NCBI GenBank assembly: GCA_026989335.1
Contig: JALSJN010000044.1
Location: 1-64,000 of the forward strand
DNA from: Thiotrichaceae bacterium
GTDB taxonomy: Bacteria; Pseudomonadota; Gammaproteobacteria; Thiotrichales; Thiotrichaceae
DNA: 64,000 nucleotides
Direction: 5' to 3'
A model generated the notes under the pieces. That model was not told where the DNA came from. It worked only from the letters and a program-made list of their open reading frames with translations, and made no database searches. Position numbers and translations under genes: made by a program. Of this stretch, positions 44,695 to 55,023 are shown piece by piece (positions within the stretch are counted from its first letter, which is position 1; every line of letters begins with the position of its first letter).

Positions 44695-46767
44695 TTACTG
44701 TTTAATAATCGAACTATTGGTAATTTTGATTATTGTACCTTGCGTGACCTGAAAAGCGGCTAACTGGCTATGAATTTCAGAATAGACATTCAAAAAATTA
44801 CCACCTCGGGTCGGGGCGAGTACCGTACTATGAATCCCTTTAGTAAAACGTACTATTCCGGGCTTTCCTTCACTTATATCTAGCGCAGTTGCACTAACTG
44901 TTTTCGCTTGCATTAAACCTGCTAACGCTTCTGTCGTTTTATTAACAACTACCTTGTCACCGATCATTTCTATTAAGTGAATAGGATGTGTCTGTGCAGC
45001 ATCAGCCGCATAGTTAATTGGGTCGGCAGACTCTAAAATAAACTGCGTGGCATACATAAACGCATCATACTTTTCACCTTCTATACCATTCGCTTTTAGA
45101 CCTGCTTTGATTTGCAAACCAAAAGGATCAGACTCTAATAACATATTACGAATACCCGCACCTGCTGCAATTAATGAGCTAGGTGTTTTTTTATCCTCAA
45201 CGGCGAGATAAGGAACGGCTACGATGCCACCTAACGAGTGAGCAATAAAGCCTACTTTTGAAGCATCAATGTTCGGTAAATTTTCTATAGAGCGACGAAG
45301 CACCAAAAGATTTGAAACACCTTGGCGAATATTATCGCGTGAGGTAAGTAAACTTTTTAAGTTCATAAAGTGAGTTCCAGACTCATCAGGAACACCATCT
45401 GGACCCGCTGCTTTAGTCGAGTTGTTTATGTAATCAACATCAAAGCTAGGCTCAACGACCTTCGGTAGTTGGGTATTTGCAGCGTGAAAGGGGTTTGGAT
45501 CAGTTTGTTTGTCATCTAAAAACTTAGGAATACCGTGCAAGGGTAAATCAATTGCAATAACCGCAAAGCCTGCAGCCGATAGAGAGTCTGCATAACCTAA
45601 AACATCTGTCCGCATGCGTGTTATGCCATGTTGGTAGATAACAAGAGGCCAACCATTGGCAGGCATTGTTGGGACAGTGCCAACAACGTTTCCGCTGGCG
45701 GGGTCTTTAATGTCCGCACCTGCATTAGGAGTTGTCATCATTATAGGTATAGTTAATTTAGTATTTTCAACGGGGGACTTATTAAAGCGCGTTAAAGCAG
45801 ATCCGCCAATACCTTTCCAATACGCCGTTAACGGCGCTGTAGGGTTTGTAGCACTGGGTATTTGTAGGTAGTAAGGTACTTCCAGAGCACCGATTGAAAT
45901 ATTGGCATAACCTGGTAAAGCTGCATTAATTTCATTAGTTGTTTTTCCCGTAGGAACAACTAATATGGCGCCTGCCTTAGCGTTATTTGCAAGCTCTTTT
46001 AACACATCGTTAATTGACTGAGTCGTAAAAGACCAGCTCATAATAATATTGTCTTTGACAATGGTATTATCAAACTCAATTGCTTTAGCTTCCATATTAT
46101 TGATCAGCGCACGTAACGGCTCTAAAGCTTCGTAGTTATTTCCTGTCAATGGTGCTGATCCTTTTGCTAAAAAGTATGCAGGCGGTGTTTCAGCTTTTTT
46201 ACCAGACTTGTCTTTTATGGCATTGGTTAACAAAACCATATAGCTACTATTACCAGCTAAAGGTAACTTTGGCACAATGGCTAATTTTTTATCAGCAGTT
46301 TGAACAACAGCAATTTCATCCCCACTTAACTCTCTAATAACTGAAATTACTGCACCTGTTTTAGGGTCTTTTGTGACTTGAAAAACTTTAACACCATCTC
46401 CTAAAGTTGCAGGGTCAACTTCCATACCAAAATTAATAGTAATTGGATTAGTGGTTGAGAACCCATCGAGTTGATTAATTTGAGCAATAACAGGGTTATC
46501 TGGCTTACCATCTTTATCCGCATCATTCGGAATATTTAAAGTGCCGTCTTTTGATCCTTTGAATAATAGGTCATTGGTTGTTGGTATTTTACCTTTAGCA
46601 GGGTCAAATACAGGGCCGTGTGGTGGTTGGGCAGGTGTGCCCGTTGCTGCCTGATTAAAATCATAGTCTGACTTTCCCACACAGCCTGAAAGCAATAACG
46701 CGGATGCTATTAAAAAAGACGAGACCGATAAGGGTGTTATTAAGTTGTGTTTAGTAATTGATTGCAT
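44695..46767 (-). CDS. VolA-like surface lipoprotein lipase/lysophospholipase
   Basis: The 690-residue precursor has a lipobox (LLLSGC, Cys29). A VolA/Pla-1-type N-terminal region follows (PPHGPVFDPAKGKIPTTNDL), then an Ig-like stretch, and an alpha/beta-hydrolase domain with WPLVIYQHGITRMR (about 375) and the nucleophile elbow GFIAHSLGG (about 515). In Vibrio cholerae VolA is a surface lysophospholipase whose fatty acid is taken up through FadL. Here a fadL gene is 11 bp upstream on the same strand, which strongly supports the same pairing. Confidence 0.88.
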   Translation of the reverse strand: MQSITKHNLITPLSVSSFLIASALLLSGCVGKSDYDFNQAATGTPAQPPHGPVFDPAKGKIPTTNDLLFKGSKDGTLNIPNDADKDGKPDNPVIAQINQLDGFSTTNPITINFGMEVDPATLGDGVKVFQVTKDPKTGAVISVIRELSGDEIAVVQTADKKLAIVPKLPLAGNSSYMVLLTNAIKDKSGKKAETPPAYFLAKGSAPLTGNNYEALEPLRALINNMEAKAIEFDNTIVKDNIIMSWSFTTQSINDVLKELANNAKAGAILVVPTGKTTNEINAALPGYANISIGALEVPYYLQIPSATNPTAPLTAYWKGIGGSALTRFNKSPVENTKLTIPIMMTTPNAGADIKDPASGNVVGTVPTMPANGWPLVIYQHGITRMRTDVLGYADSLSAAGFAVIAIDLPLHGIPKFLDDKQTDPNPFHAANTQLPKVVEPSFDVDYINNSTKAAGPDGVPDESGTHFMNLKSLLTSRDNIRQGVSNLLVLRRSIENLPNIDASKVGFIAHSLGGIVAVPYLAVEDKKTPSSLIAAGAGIRNMLLESDPFGLQIKAGLKANGIEGEKYDAFMYATQFILESADPINYAADAAQTHPIHLIEMIGDKVVVNKTTEALAGLMQAKTVSATALDISEGKPGIVRFTKGIHSTVLAPTRGGNFLNVYSEIHSQLAAFQVTQGTIIKITNSSIIKQ

Positions 46768-46778
46768 AATATCGTCCT

Positions 46779-48185
46779 TTAAAAGTTGTAGTTAACTTGG
46801 GCGCTAAGAATATTTACATTACTATTGTAAAGACCTTTCACTGCGTAACCCTTCTCATCGGTATTATCAATGGGGGTTTCATCAAGAAATAAATGCGCAT
46901 AACCAACATCGAAGTTTAACTTTTTATTCATTTTATAGCCTGCACCTAAAGAGATCCATGTTCGATCATTGCCGGGGATATTAGGTGTGCGAAGCTTTGC
47001 AGATGGAATCGGCTCTTCGTCAAAAGCAACACCTGTTCGCAACGTTAGTTTGTGGTTAACATTATAATTTGCACCGAGTGATACACGTGTAACATTTTTC
47101 CAGTCTTCAGGCGTGTTGGTTATTTTAGTATTTGTTTTTGCATCATTAACTAACAGCTGCTCAAAAGAACTCCAACCTGTCCATGTTATATCCCCCAATA
47201 TCTCTACACGTTGATTAAGTTGGTGAGCGAGCGATAAAGATAATGATTCCGGCAGCTCAATGGTAGCCGTGATATCGCGATCTTTGAATGTGTTAATGCC
47301 CTTATTTTCAAGGCCTTTACCGATAGCAGCAATGGTTGGATCAAGGTCAAACTTGATCTTGCCTTCAAGGTTATGTTTAACCTTTGAGCGATAACTAAGC
47401 CCTAAACGTGTTTTGGGTGTAGCTTGAAACAGTGCACCAACGTTAAAACCAAATGACACATCATCGCCTTCTACAACAACTTGGCTATCATTTGCAGCAC
47501 GCGAAGCTTGCGGGTATTTGGTATTACAAATATCTAGCGTGGGTGTCGAACCACTGGCTATTGCTACACTTCGACAAGCCGCCGCTGAATCAAGTGCCTT
47601 ACCTAAGTTTACATCAAATTGTTGTACGCTTACGCCGCCGCCAATACTTAATTTTTGATTTGCTTTCCAAGAAAGCGAAGGGTTGATATTTAATGTTTTT
47701 ACTTTAGATTCTGTAGCTTGATAGCGACCAACCCAATCTTTTTGATATTTTGTACTTGAGCCAAAAGGGGCATTAACTGATAATCCAAAGTTAAGGCGAG
47801 GTGTGACTTTTCGCATATAGTAAAGGTTAGGCACTAATGATGTCGCTCTGCTGGCAATTTCTTGTTTACCATCGATAGTTGTCAGTAAACTCGCAGGAGA
47901 GGCTGAGCCTTTATCAGAAAATTCTGTTTTGGCAGATATAATATGAGCAGCACCTGAGAGCTGTGACTTGGTGCTTATATTTTCACCCAAATATGTCATG
48001 CCTGCGGGGTTAAACCAAATAGTCGAGGCATTATCTGCAACAGCGGCTGAACCCGCATAGGAGTTCCCCATCCCTGACGCTGAATTTGTAACCAAGGCAA
48101 AACCAGCGGAATACGCTGTATTTGAAAAAATCAACAAAGGAATTATGGGTAATAAATACTGATGTTTGGATTTTAAAAATATCAT
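46779..48185 (-). CDS. fadL: FadL-family outer-membrane fatty-acid transporter
   Basis: The 468-residue outer-membrane barrel has a signal peptide (ending SNTAYSAG, about residue 28) and the hatch motif ASTIWFNPAGMTYL (about 52-65). The strand-rich body ends in NYNF with the correct terminal Phe. It transports long-chain fatty acids or related hydrophobic compounds. It is followed by the VolA-like lipase gene, 11 bp away, presumably one transcript. The 160 bp upstream has no clear FadR site. Confidence 0.93.
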   Translation of the reverse strand: MIFLKSKHQYLLPIIPLLIFSNTAYSAGFALVTNSASGMGNSYAGSAAVADNASTIWFNPAGMTYLGENISTKSQLSGAAHIISAKTEFSDKGSASPASLLTTIDGKQEIASRATSLVPNLYYMRKVTPRLNFGLSVNAPFGSSTKYQKDWVGRYQATESKVKTLNINPSLSWKANQKLSIGGGVSVQQFDVNLGKALDSAAACRSVAIASGSTPTLDICNTKYPQASRAANDSQVVVEGDDVSFGFNVGALFQATPKTRLGLSYRSKVKHNLEGKIKFDLDPTIAAIGKGLENKGINTFKDRDITATIELPESLSLSLAHQLNQRVEILGDITWTGWSSFEQLLVNDAKTNTKITNTPEDWKNVTRVSLGANYNVNHKLTLRTGVAFDEEPIPSAKLRTPNIPGNDRTWISLGAGYKMNKKLNFDVGYAHLFLDETPIDNTDEKGYAVKGLYNSNVNILSAQVNYNF

Positions 48186-48344
48186 TGCAAATTTCCTTGT
48201 GTTAAAACAATTTAAGCTTTGAAAATACTCTAGCTTCCAATACTAACACTTACCATTAGTCTTAAAGTATCTTATCTAAAGTCTATTATAGTGTAATGTA
48301 ACGACTTTATTCATGATCGTCCATAATAATTAAAATAATAAAAT

Positions 48345-50331
48345 ATGCTGCAACCTTATAAAAAAGCATTCACCCTTTTTTGCGAAAAATGCAAAGGCTC
48401 ATTGCTACCCGCTAGTTTTACAGCAATTATTTTACTGATGATCTTCATCGCTCAATTCGCGACGACAAATATCACGCAAAGTGTTGAGTTAATGAGCTCT
48501 TCAATTAAAGATCAAAATAAAAATAATATTTTACTGGGTAAAATGTCACAAGCTGCGTTTAAGCGCACGACTCTTTTAACTGAAATGTTACGCTCTGATG
48601 ACCCCTTTAAAAATGATGAACTATTTACGGAGCTTAATGATTTAGGTGCCAAGTTTGCAGAAGCTAAAGCTAACATTAAAAATAGAACTGGCAGCATGAA
48701 ACTGCAGAAATTACTTGAAAAACAATATCAAATAGCAAAAGTGAATGGTCCTCTGCAAGGTGAAATTTACGAACTAATTTTCAATGAAGACAATGAGAGA
48801 GCCAATTCATTGTTCTCATCTATTGCCTTACCAACAATGAATAAACACTTAGACAGTATCCATAATATGGTCGATTACCAGTTTAGGTTGACCGACAATG
48901 CCATTGAACAATCTGAAAATGAAGTGTCGAATATTTTATCTTCAATTCAAGCACTCAATATAATGAGTATTGTTATTAGTATATTTTTAGCGTTCTTTGT
49001 TTTAAAAAAGAAAAAAGAAGGCGATTTAAAATTAGCTTTTTTCGCGAGCTCAGATACTTTAACAAAGTTACCTAATCGTCGCACCTTCATTGAGGTGGTT
49101 GACAACCATATTCTTTCAAACCCTAAAGAGACTTTTTCAATAATCTTTTTTTGATATAGATTATTTCAAAAACATCAATGATACCTACGGGCATGAAATT
49201 GGGGATGAAATATTAATTCACTTTTCAAAGACGATTCAATCAGCACTTAAAAGTGAAGATGTACTCTCGCGATTTGGGGGTGATGAATTTGTTTTATTAT
49301 TACGTAGCACGCATTCTGCAAGACAAGCTGACTTGTTTATCAGTGAACTTTCTTCACTCTTAGATACGTCCTTTGTCATCAACGATACAGAAGTATTTAT
49401 TACCTCCTCTATTGGCGTAAGTATGTTTGAAAAAAATGCCGCTACAACGGCTTCACTGCTTAAAAATGCAGATCTTGCAATGTATTCAGCAAAAGAAGCT
49501 GGAAAGAATTGTTATTCGGTTTTTTCTAAAGAAAATCACGAAAAAATCGAAAAGGAAAAAGCAACTTGCCATGCGCTTCATACTATTTTAAATAAAGGCA
49601 ATAAAAATAATGAACTGTATTTGATGTACCAACCCTTACTCAATATCAACGATAGTAATTTTTCAGAGTGTGAGGCTTTAATAAGATGGACCAACGATGA
49701 TGGCATAACTACGATGCCTGATGACTTTATCCCATTAGCAGAAAAAAGCAATCTTATAGAAAAAATCAGTCTTTTTGTTATAGATGAGGCCTGTAAGCAG
49801 CAAAGTAAATGGCAGCGTAACGGGGTTAAGGATGTACGCATCCACATTAACTTATCAGGTAACAAAATCATTTTTGAAAAACTTTTAAATCACTTTAAAG
49901 CTAATATCGAGTCTCGAGATTTATATCCATCCCTATTTGGAATTGAGTTAACAGAGAGAACCCTAGACTATATTTCTGATGAAACAATCAGGCAACTTGA
50001 CCAGCTACGGCGTTTAGGAATGAAAATTGCCATTGATGATTTTGGTACCGACTACTCTTCATTGAGCCAATTAAAAAAGCTTCCTATTACTACCTTAAAG
50101 ATTGATAAAGACTTTATTTCAGGGATAGCAAATGACAGAGATGATCAGGCCTTGGTCAAAACCATCATACAAATGGGACATTCATTACAACTTGAAATTG
50201 TTGCGGAAGGTGTCGAAACCTACGAGCAGCTCACTTTTCTTAAAGATCATAGTTGCAATACGGCACAGGGGTATTTTTTCCACCACCCTTTAAAAAGTAA
50301 ACATATATCCCATTTAAAGCTTGTTGCTTAA
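48345..50331 (+). pseudogene. GGDEF-EAL cyclic-di-GMP protein with a frameshift in a T7 run
   Basis: The first frame (48345-49154) has two membrane helices around a helical sensor (about 20-225) and the start of a GGDEF domain (LPNRRTFIEVV). It stops at TGA 49152-49154, immediately after a run of seven T (49146-49152). Removing one T continues cleanly as DIDYFKNINDTYGHEIGDE, then RFGGDEF, a complete EAL domain (ECEALIRW, DDFGTDYSSL, AEGVET) and TAA at 50331. Both catalytic domains are otherwise intact. It may be a real mutation, a slippage or phase-variation site, or a sequencing error. Confidence 0.9.
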
Positions 50332-50364
50332 TAGATCTCGAGGCATTTAGAATTTTATTGGAAC

Positions 50365-51567
50365 TTACTTTAAAGCTTCAACAACCTCATCATGTTTTAA
50401 GTGTCTCGCAAGTCCTTTAGGTGTTTTTCCATCACTGTTTGATGCGTTACGGCTGAGACCTTTGCTAATTAAATAAGTAGCGGTTTTAGGATGACCGAAA
50501 CGTGCAGCCTCATGCAAAGCCGTCCAGTTTTTTTCGGTTTTAGCATACAAGTCTGCACCTTTGGACAATAGCAGTTTAACAACTTCTGTATGCCCTTTGG
50601 CGGCGGCCTCATGCAGGGGCGTTTCTTTTGATTGATCTCTCGCATTAGCATTGGCGCCATTATTAAGAATTACCTTGGCAAAGCCTAATTGCCCCTTAGC
50701 CGCAGCCTTATGTAATAACGATTCGCCAATATCGTCCGTAATATTAACGTCAGCTTTATTACTGGCTAGCAGCTCTGCAATAGGTACATTACCATTTTTA
50801 AGTACGATTTGAAGGGGAGTACCTTTTTGACTGCCCGTATTGGCATTTGCACCGTATTTCAAGAGGCTTTCAACTACGCCAACTTGCGCTCTCGCAATCG
50901 CCATGTGTAACGGGTTCCCCCCTTTGGCACTTTTACTAGGATCAGCTTGATATTTTAATAAGTGAGCCACAATACCCGATTGCCCTTTTTGAATCGCCAT
51001 CGTTAATGGCGTTTCACCGGCACCGCTTGTGGCATTCGCATCGGCCCCATTTTGTAGCAACAGCTTTACGAAATTAGTATCCGCTTTTTCTACAGCTAAA
51101 TGTAATGGCGTGCGCCCCGCCGATGTTTTAGCATTTATATTTGCACCAAATAAAACGAGGTCATTTGCCATTGCCCCGTAACCCAGCCGTAGTGCGGTAT
51201 ATAATACCGGCTCGCCTCCGGCGGTTACAGTACTTGGATCGGCACCTTGTTTTAAAAAGCGTTCTGCCTCTTTCTTTCTGTTTGCCATAAGGTTGTCAGC
51301 AAAGGCTTTACTGACAACTGTTCCGCCACGCGGGCGATTCGGCACTCTACGTTTTTTAATTTTTCCAAACTTTGAAGGGACTTTAGCTTTCGGCTCTTTG
51401 CTTTCAACGGAGTCGTCACCCTTTAATTTTTTATCTGTTTCATCATTTGATGATACTGCGGTAGCATCTTCTACACTAGTAGGCTTTATGCCTTTACTTC
51501 CGCAAGCTGTTAAAAGACTACATGAAATACACAGCCCTATGAGTGTTTTAATAAGTTGACCTGACAT
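50365..51567 (-). CDS. Ankyrin-repeat lipoprotein
   Basis: The 400-residue protein has a lipobox (LLTAC, Cys22), a charged disordered region (to about 100), and about nine consecutive ankyrin repeats with the pattern G-TPLHxAxxxGxxxxVxxLLxxGA (for example KETPLHEAAAKGHTEVVKLL). I chose the ATG at 51567 with GGGGAG upstream, because it creates the signal peptide; the frame itself is open for 50 codons further. Periplasmic ankyrin proteins are known as catalase or protease helpers, but no partner is visible here. Confidence 0.85.
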   Translation of the reverse strand: MSGQLIKTLIGLCISCSLLTACGSKGIKPTSVEDATAVSSNDETDKKLKGDDSVESKEPKAKVPSKFGKIKKRRVPNRPRGGTVVSKAFADNLMANRKKEAERFLKQGADPSTVTAGGEPVLYTALRLGYGAMANDLVLFGANINAKTSAGRTPLHLAVEKADTNFVKLLLQNGADANATSGAGETPLTMAIQKGQSGIVAHLLKYQADPSKSAKGGNPLHMAIARAQVGVVESLLKYGANANTGSQKGTPLQIVLKNGNVPIAELLASNKADVNITDDIGESLLHKAAAKGQLGFAKVILNNGANANARDQSKETPLHEAAAKGHTEVVKLLLSKGADLYAKTEKNWTALHEAARFGHPKTATYLISKGLSRNASNSDGKTPKGLARHLKHDEVVEALK

Positions 51568-51816
51568 TTTACTCCCCTTAAACACAGTATTACTCTGTAA
51601 TATTGAGTAGATTTCATTCCTTTTTATTTTCTTTATCATAGCCAAAATAGCATTTTTTGTCATGGTTATATCCCTACAAACAGAACTATTTTTAAGCAAT
51701 AACATCTGAAGTCTCACATAAATCGTATTGATATTTTATTTATAAATTGAAACGCGTATGATTCATCACGTTTTTTGATCCATCGTTTTGAACTTACTAA
51801 TTTTGGAGATAGTCTT

Positions 51817-52299
51817 ATGACATCACATTTTCTAAAAGTTGCACTGCTTAGCGCACTTATTCCTTTAACTGCTTGCAATGCTGATACGCCAACAAATAAA
51901 AATACGGCACCAAAATCTGTTGCTTCAGCACCCGTAAAACAAGCGGGTGGTTACAGCAACATTGACAATGCAACCCTACAGAATTTAATTGATCAAAAGA
52001 AAGTCATTTTAGTGGACATTCGCCGTCAAGAAGAATGGCAACAAACAGGCATAGTTAAAGGCGCCAAGACCATTACATTTTTTGATAATACCGGGCGTAT
52101 CAATCCTAAGTTTGTACCGCAGTTTACGGCGCTTGCAAAACCTGACCAAACTATTGCTCTAATTTGTCGTACAGGCAATAGAACGCAAGCGGCTGGCCAG
52201 GCAATAGCGCAGCAGCTAGGTTATAAAAATGTGCTCAACGTAACACATGGGATTATGGGCTGGATGGCTGAGAAACGCCCTGTTGTTAAGTACAAGTAA
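51817..52299 (+). CDS. Rhodanese-like lipoprotein
   Basis: The 160-residue precursor has a lipobox (LTAC, Cys20) and a rhodanese domain with the active-site loop CRTGNR (about 116-121) and substrate segment VDIRRQEEWQQTG. It probably handles sulfane sulfur or acts as a thiol carrier in the periplasm. The ATG at 51817 has GGAG 8 nt upstream and is preferred over a start 14 codons earlier. The start region is divergent from the ankyrin lipoprotein. Confidence 0.85.
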   Translation: MTSHFLKVALLSALIPLTACNADTPTNKNTAPKSVASAPVKQAGGYSNIDNATLQNLIDQKKVILVDIRRQEEWQQTGIVKGAKTITFFDNTGRINPKFVPQFTALAKPDQTIALICRTGNRTQAAGQAIAQQLGYKNVLNVTHGIMGWMAEKRPVVKYK

Positions 52300-52355
52300 G
52301 GTTAACTAGAAAACTCCATTAAAAGGCAGCTACTGCTTATTAGTAGTCACCTTTT

Positions 52356-53546
52356 TTAGGTTTTACGGCAATCGACAAATTCACCATTAGGCCAACAAGG
52401 TGCTGAGATTGGCTCGCCTAAATTGGCATCAATCAAACGCTGTCTTGCCTCTAGTAGTCTTCCTACTAATGCAGGCTCACGCTTACCGTACACTTTATTA
52501 TCTTCCACGCGATTCACCACAATGCCTAGTAATTCGGTAATCGCGTTACCGACTGAATTTTGTGAAATTGTTACGATTAAGCGACCTTTGTCATCGCGGT
52601 AGAGTATCTGTTTGTAAGCGGGCCGCCAGCGAATTTCATTGGCAAACTGCGGGTCTTGGATAACTTGTTCACGTAAGTCACGCGCTACTCGTAAAAACTG
52701 GTTATTACCGAGTAACACATCAGCAACTTGGTTGGGGAAGTTTGCCTCTTTGGGTATACGTTCATCACCGGTTGCAACTAATGAAAAGAAAGTGCGGTAA
52801 AAATCTAAGAAGCCGCGCAAGACTTGTTCAAACTCATACCAGAAATATTGATCGTTGAGTTTTTCAGCACCGCCAACTAGCTCCCAACTAGGCAGCCCTT
52901 GGGGAAAACCTGTTAGCTCAAGCGCACAATCTTCCGAGGGTAGAAATTTTAGTAGCTGTAAATCAAGCACATCTAGAAATTCATGATAGGCATCGCTGAG
53001 ATGGCGTAAAAATAAAGTGTTATGCCCGCTGTCTGTTAAGTTGGGGTTGCTTGCATCTGCATTTTTCGCTGCTTTTAAATCAGCAACAGGAAAGACCATA
53101 AAGTGATTATGGATCATCCGGATACTTGGCACTCCGGGTTTATTCAATGGCCATGTTGAATCCAAACTGGCTTCGCCGCAGAGCACTAAATGCTTTTTAG
53201 GGTCGGGGTATTTCTCCAGCATGTATTCCATTAAAATGGTGGTCATTTTTGACCAAACTTTCTTTTGCTGGCGGCTTAATTGATCTCGGCGAACAGGACG
53301 ACCAAGTGGGTCAAGAATGCGTCGCGATGTATCTAAAATAATGGAGGTATCAAACTCAGTGCTATGACCAATTAATTTTCGATACATTAATAAGTCTTCA
53401 GGAGTTCTAAGTAATCCATTTTCTTCGGCAAGATTTTTAAGATTTGCAGCACTGTTAAAAAACTCTACCGGCGACATTCCCTCAGGCACACTAAGCGACA
53501 TAGATGGACGTGGCGTAATAATTTCTCGTGGTCTGAGTTGGATCAT
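52356..53546 (-). CDS. Conserved unknown protein (396 residues) in a metal/sulfur operon
   Basis: I do not recognise this protein. It is soluble, mostly alpha/beta, has no signal or membrane helix, and reads as a folded enzyme. A segment GEASLDSTWPLNKPGVPSIR followed by HNHFMVFP (about residues 122-149) resembles the His-x-His core of HIT/galactose-1-phosphate-uridylyltransferase-type proteins, but the similarity is weak. Cysteines near 121, 208, 385 and 392 could bind metal. It is last in the operon bolA-tusA-CDF-orf396, 25 bp after the CDF gene. Confidence 0.6.
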   Translation of the reverse strand: MIQLRPREIITPRPSMSLSVPEGMSPVEFFNSAANLKNLAEENGLLRTPEDLLMYRKLIGHSTEFDTSIILDTSRRILDPLGRPVRRDQLSRQQKKVWSKMTTILMEYMLEKYPDPKKHLVLCGEASLDSTWPLNKPGVPSIRMIHNHFMVFPVADLKAAKNADASNPNLTDSGHNTLFLRHLSDAYHEFLDVLDLQLLKFLPSEDCALELTGFPQGLPSWELVGGAEKLNDQYFWYEFEQVLRGFLDFYRTFFSLVATGDERIPKEANFPNQVADVLLGNNQFLRVARDLREQVIQDPQFANEIRWRPAYKQILYRDDKGRLIVTISQNSVGNAITELLGIVVNRVEDNKVYGKREPALVGRLLEARQRLIDANLGEPISAPCWPNGEFVDCRKT

Positions 53547-53571
53547 TTTTAACCTCTTATGACAGTTTAAA

Positions 53572-54756
53572 TTACATTAACTTTTGATTCACCGTAATTG
53601 ATCTCACATCTTTACATTGTTTACAGGCATCGCTTAAAGCCGCGAGACTTTTTTCATTCTGTGGTTTTGCCACAATAATTTCTACCTCAACCTTGCCATC
53701 AATATAGTGCAAAACGATATTACTGATATCTTTATCGGCGTTGTTTTGTTGCAGCAAAGGATAAAGCTCGGCCATTATTTGCTTACGGCTTGGTAAGTCT
53801 TTTGATGGACTACAAGTTTCATCGTCTTCTGGGTCAATATGCACCGTTATGTCATGCATGTCAGAAAACTCATGGCGCAACTCGTGGATCACACGTTCAG
53901 CAATATAATGGCCTTCAGACACGCTTAAGTAAGAGTTAACTTGCAGGTGCACATCGGCTAAAACATTATTACCCATTTTTCGTGTGCGTAACATATGCAT
54001 ATGTTCTACGCCTTCAATGCTACTTATAAATTGACCAATTTTCGCTGTTTTTTGTGGGTCTAACGCGGTATCAACTAACTCCATAGTGCTATCAAGAATC
54101 AACCGTGCTCCCATGTAAAATATCATAACGGCAACGACTACTGCGGCCGCAGCATCCATCCAAGGTAATTCTAAAAAGATACTTCCCGCTACTCCGATAG
54201 CAACTAAAAGGGATGAAATTGCATCAGAGCGATGATGCCAAGCGTTCGCCTTGAGCATTTTAGAGTCGAGCCGATTGGCAACTACCATCGTGTATTGATA
54301 CAGCGCTTCTTTACTCACGATGGCGAGTGCGACGAAAATTAATGCCAGTGGTTCAGGCTGCAATAAACGCTCAGGATTCATAATACGCCCTACTGCATTA
54401 ATTGTAATACCTACCGCTACACCTGCAAGTGCCAGCCCCAAAATAACGGTAGCGATAGTTTCAAAGCGTCCATGCCCGTAAGGATGATCATCATCTGCAT
54501 CTTTACTAGCAAGTTTAGCCGCGATTAATACAACCACATCACTGGCAAGATCAGATAATGTATGAACCCCATCTGCAATCAGTGCTTGCGAGTGTGTAAA
54601 AGTACCACCAATTAATTGCGCTAGAGACAGCCCAATATTTACCACCATACCAACTAAGGTAACATTGCGCGTTTCTTTATAACGAAGAGTGCCGGGCTTT
54701 TCAGTGTTTTGTTCGTGAGAGTGACCATGTTGGCCGTGCTGAGAATGGCTGTGCAT
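53572..54756 (-). CDS. Cation diffusion facilitator metal exporter
   Basis: The 394-residue inner-membrane antiporter has a His-rich N-terminus (HSHSQHGQHGHSHEQ), six predicted helices and metal-site motifs. TM2 reads DGVHTLSD and TM5 HHRSDAIS (HxxxD in both, the zinc-type arrangement). The cytoplasmic fold has HVLRTRKMGNNVLADVHLQV-like strands. About 90 extra C-terminal residues form a second ferredoxin-like unit, unusual for a family of about 300. It probably exports Zn(II) or Fe(II). It is 6 bp after tusA. Confidence 0.9.
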   Translation of the reverse strand: MHSHSQHGQHGHSHEQNTEKPGTLRYKETRNVTLVGMVVNIGLSLAQLIGGTFTHSQALIADGVHTLSDLASDVVVLIAAKLASKDADDDHPYGHGRFETIATVILGLALAGVAVGITINAVGRIMNPERLLQPEPLALIFVALAIVSKEALYQYTMVVANRLDSKMLKANAWHHRSDAISSLLVAIGVAGSIFLELPWMDAAAAVVVAVMIFYMGARLILDSTMELVDTALDPQKTAKIGQFISSIEGVEHMHMLRTRKMGNNVLADVHLQVNSYLSVSEGHYIAERVIHELRHEFSDMHDITVHIDPEDDETCSPSKDLPSRKQIMAELYPLLQQNNADKDISNIVLHYIDGKVEVEIIVAKPQNEKSLAALSDACKQCKDVRSITVNQKLM

Positions 54757-54762
54757 AGTTTG

Positions 54763-55023
54763 CTAACTTTCCTCACCGTGGTTAATCTGAATAATCACGG
54801 TGTATTCATAATCTTCATCGAGCGTATCGACCAGCATATGTCCGTGTACTTTTGCCCATGCAGGAATATCGTAAAGCACGCCAGGGTCGGTACAAACCAC
54901 TTTTATTTGCTCGCCATTTGCAGCTTTTCCCAGTGATTCAATCAATTGCTGAGTACGAATCACAGGCATCGGGCACAATAAACGACGCGCATCTAACTCA
55001 TGTAGGGTTGGCCTAGCCATCAA
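54763..55023 (-). CDS. TusA/SirA-family sulfur carrier
   Basis: The 86-residue protein carries the TusA signature DARRLLCPMPVIRTQQLIE with the persulfide-accepting cysteine (Cys17) in CPMP. The fold ends with VIIQINHGE. TusA-like proteins pass sulfur to tRNA-thiolation, molybdenum cofactor or sulfur-oxidation enzymes. The overlap with bolA (ATGA) and the CDF gene 6 bp downstream suggest one transcript. Confidence 0.9.
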   Translation of the reverse strand: MMARPTLHELDARRLLCPMPVIRTQQLIESLGKAANGEQIKVVCTDPGVLYDIPAWAKVHGHMLVDTLDEDYEYTVIIQINHGEES

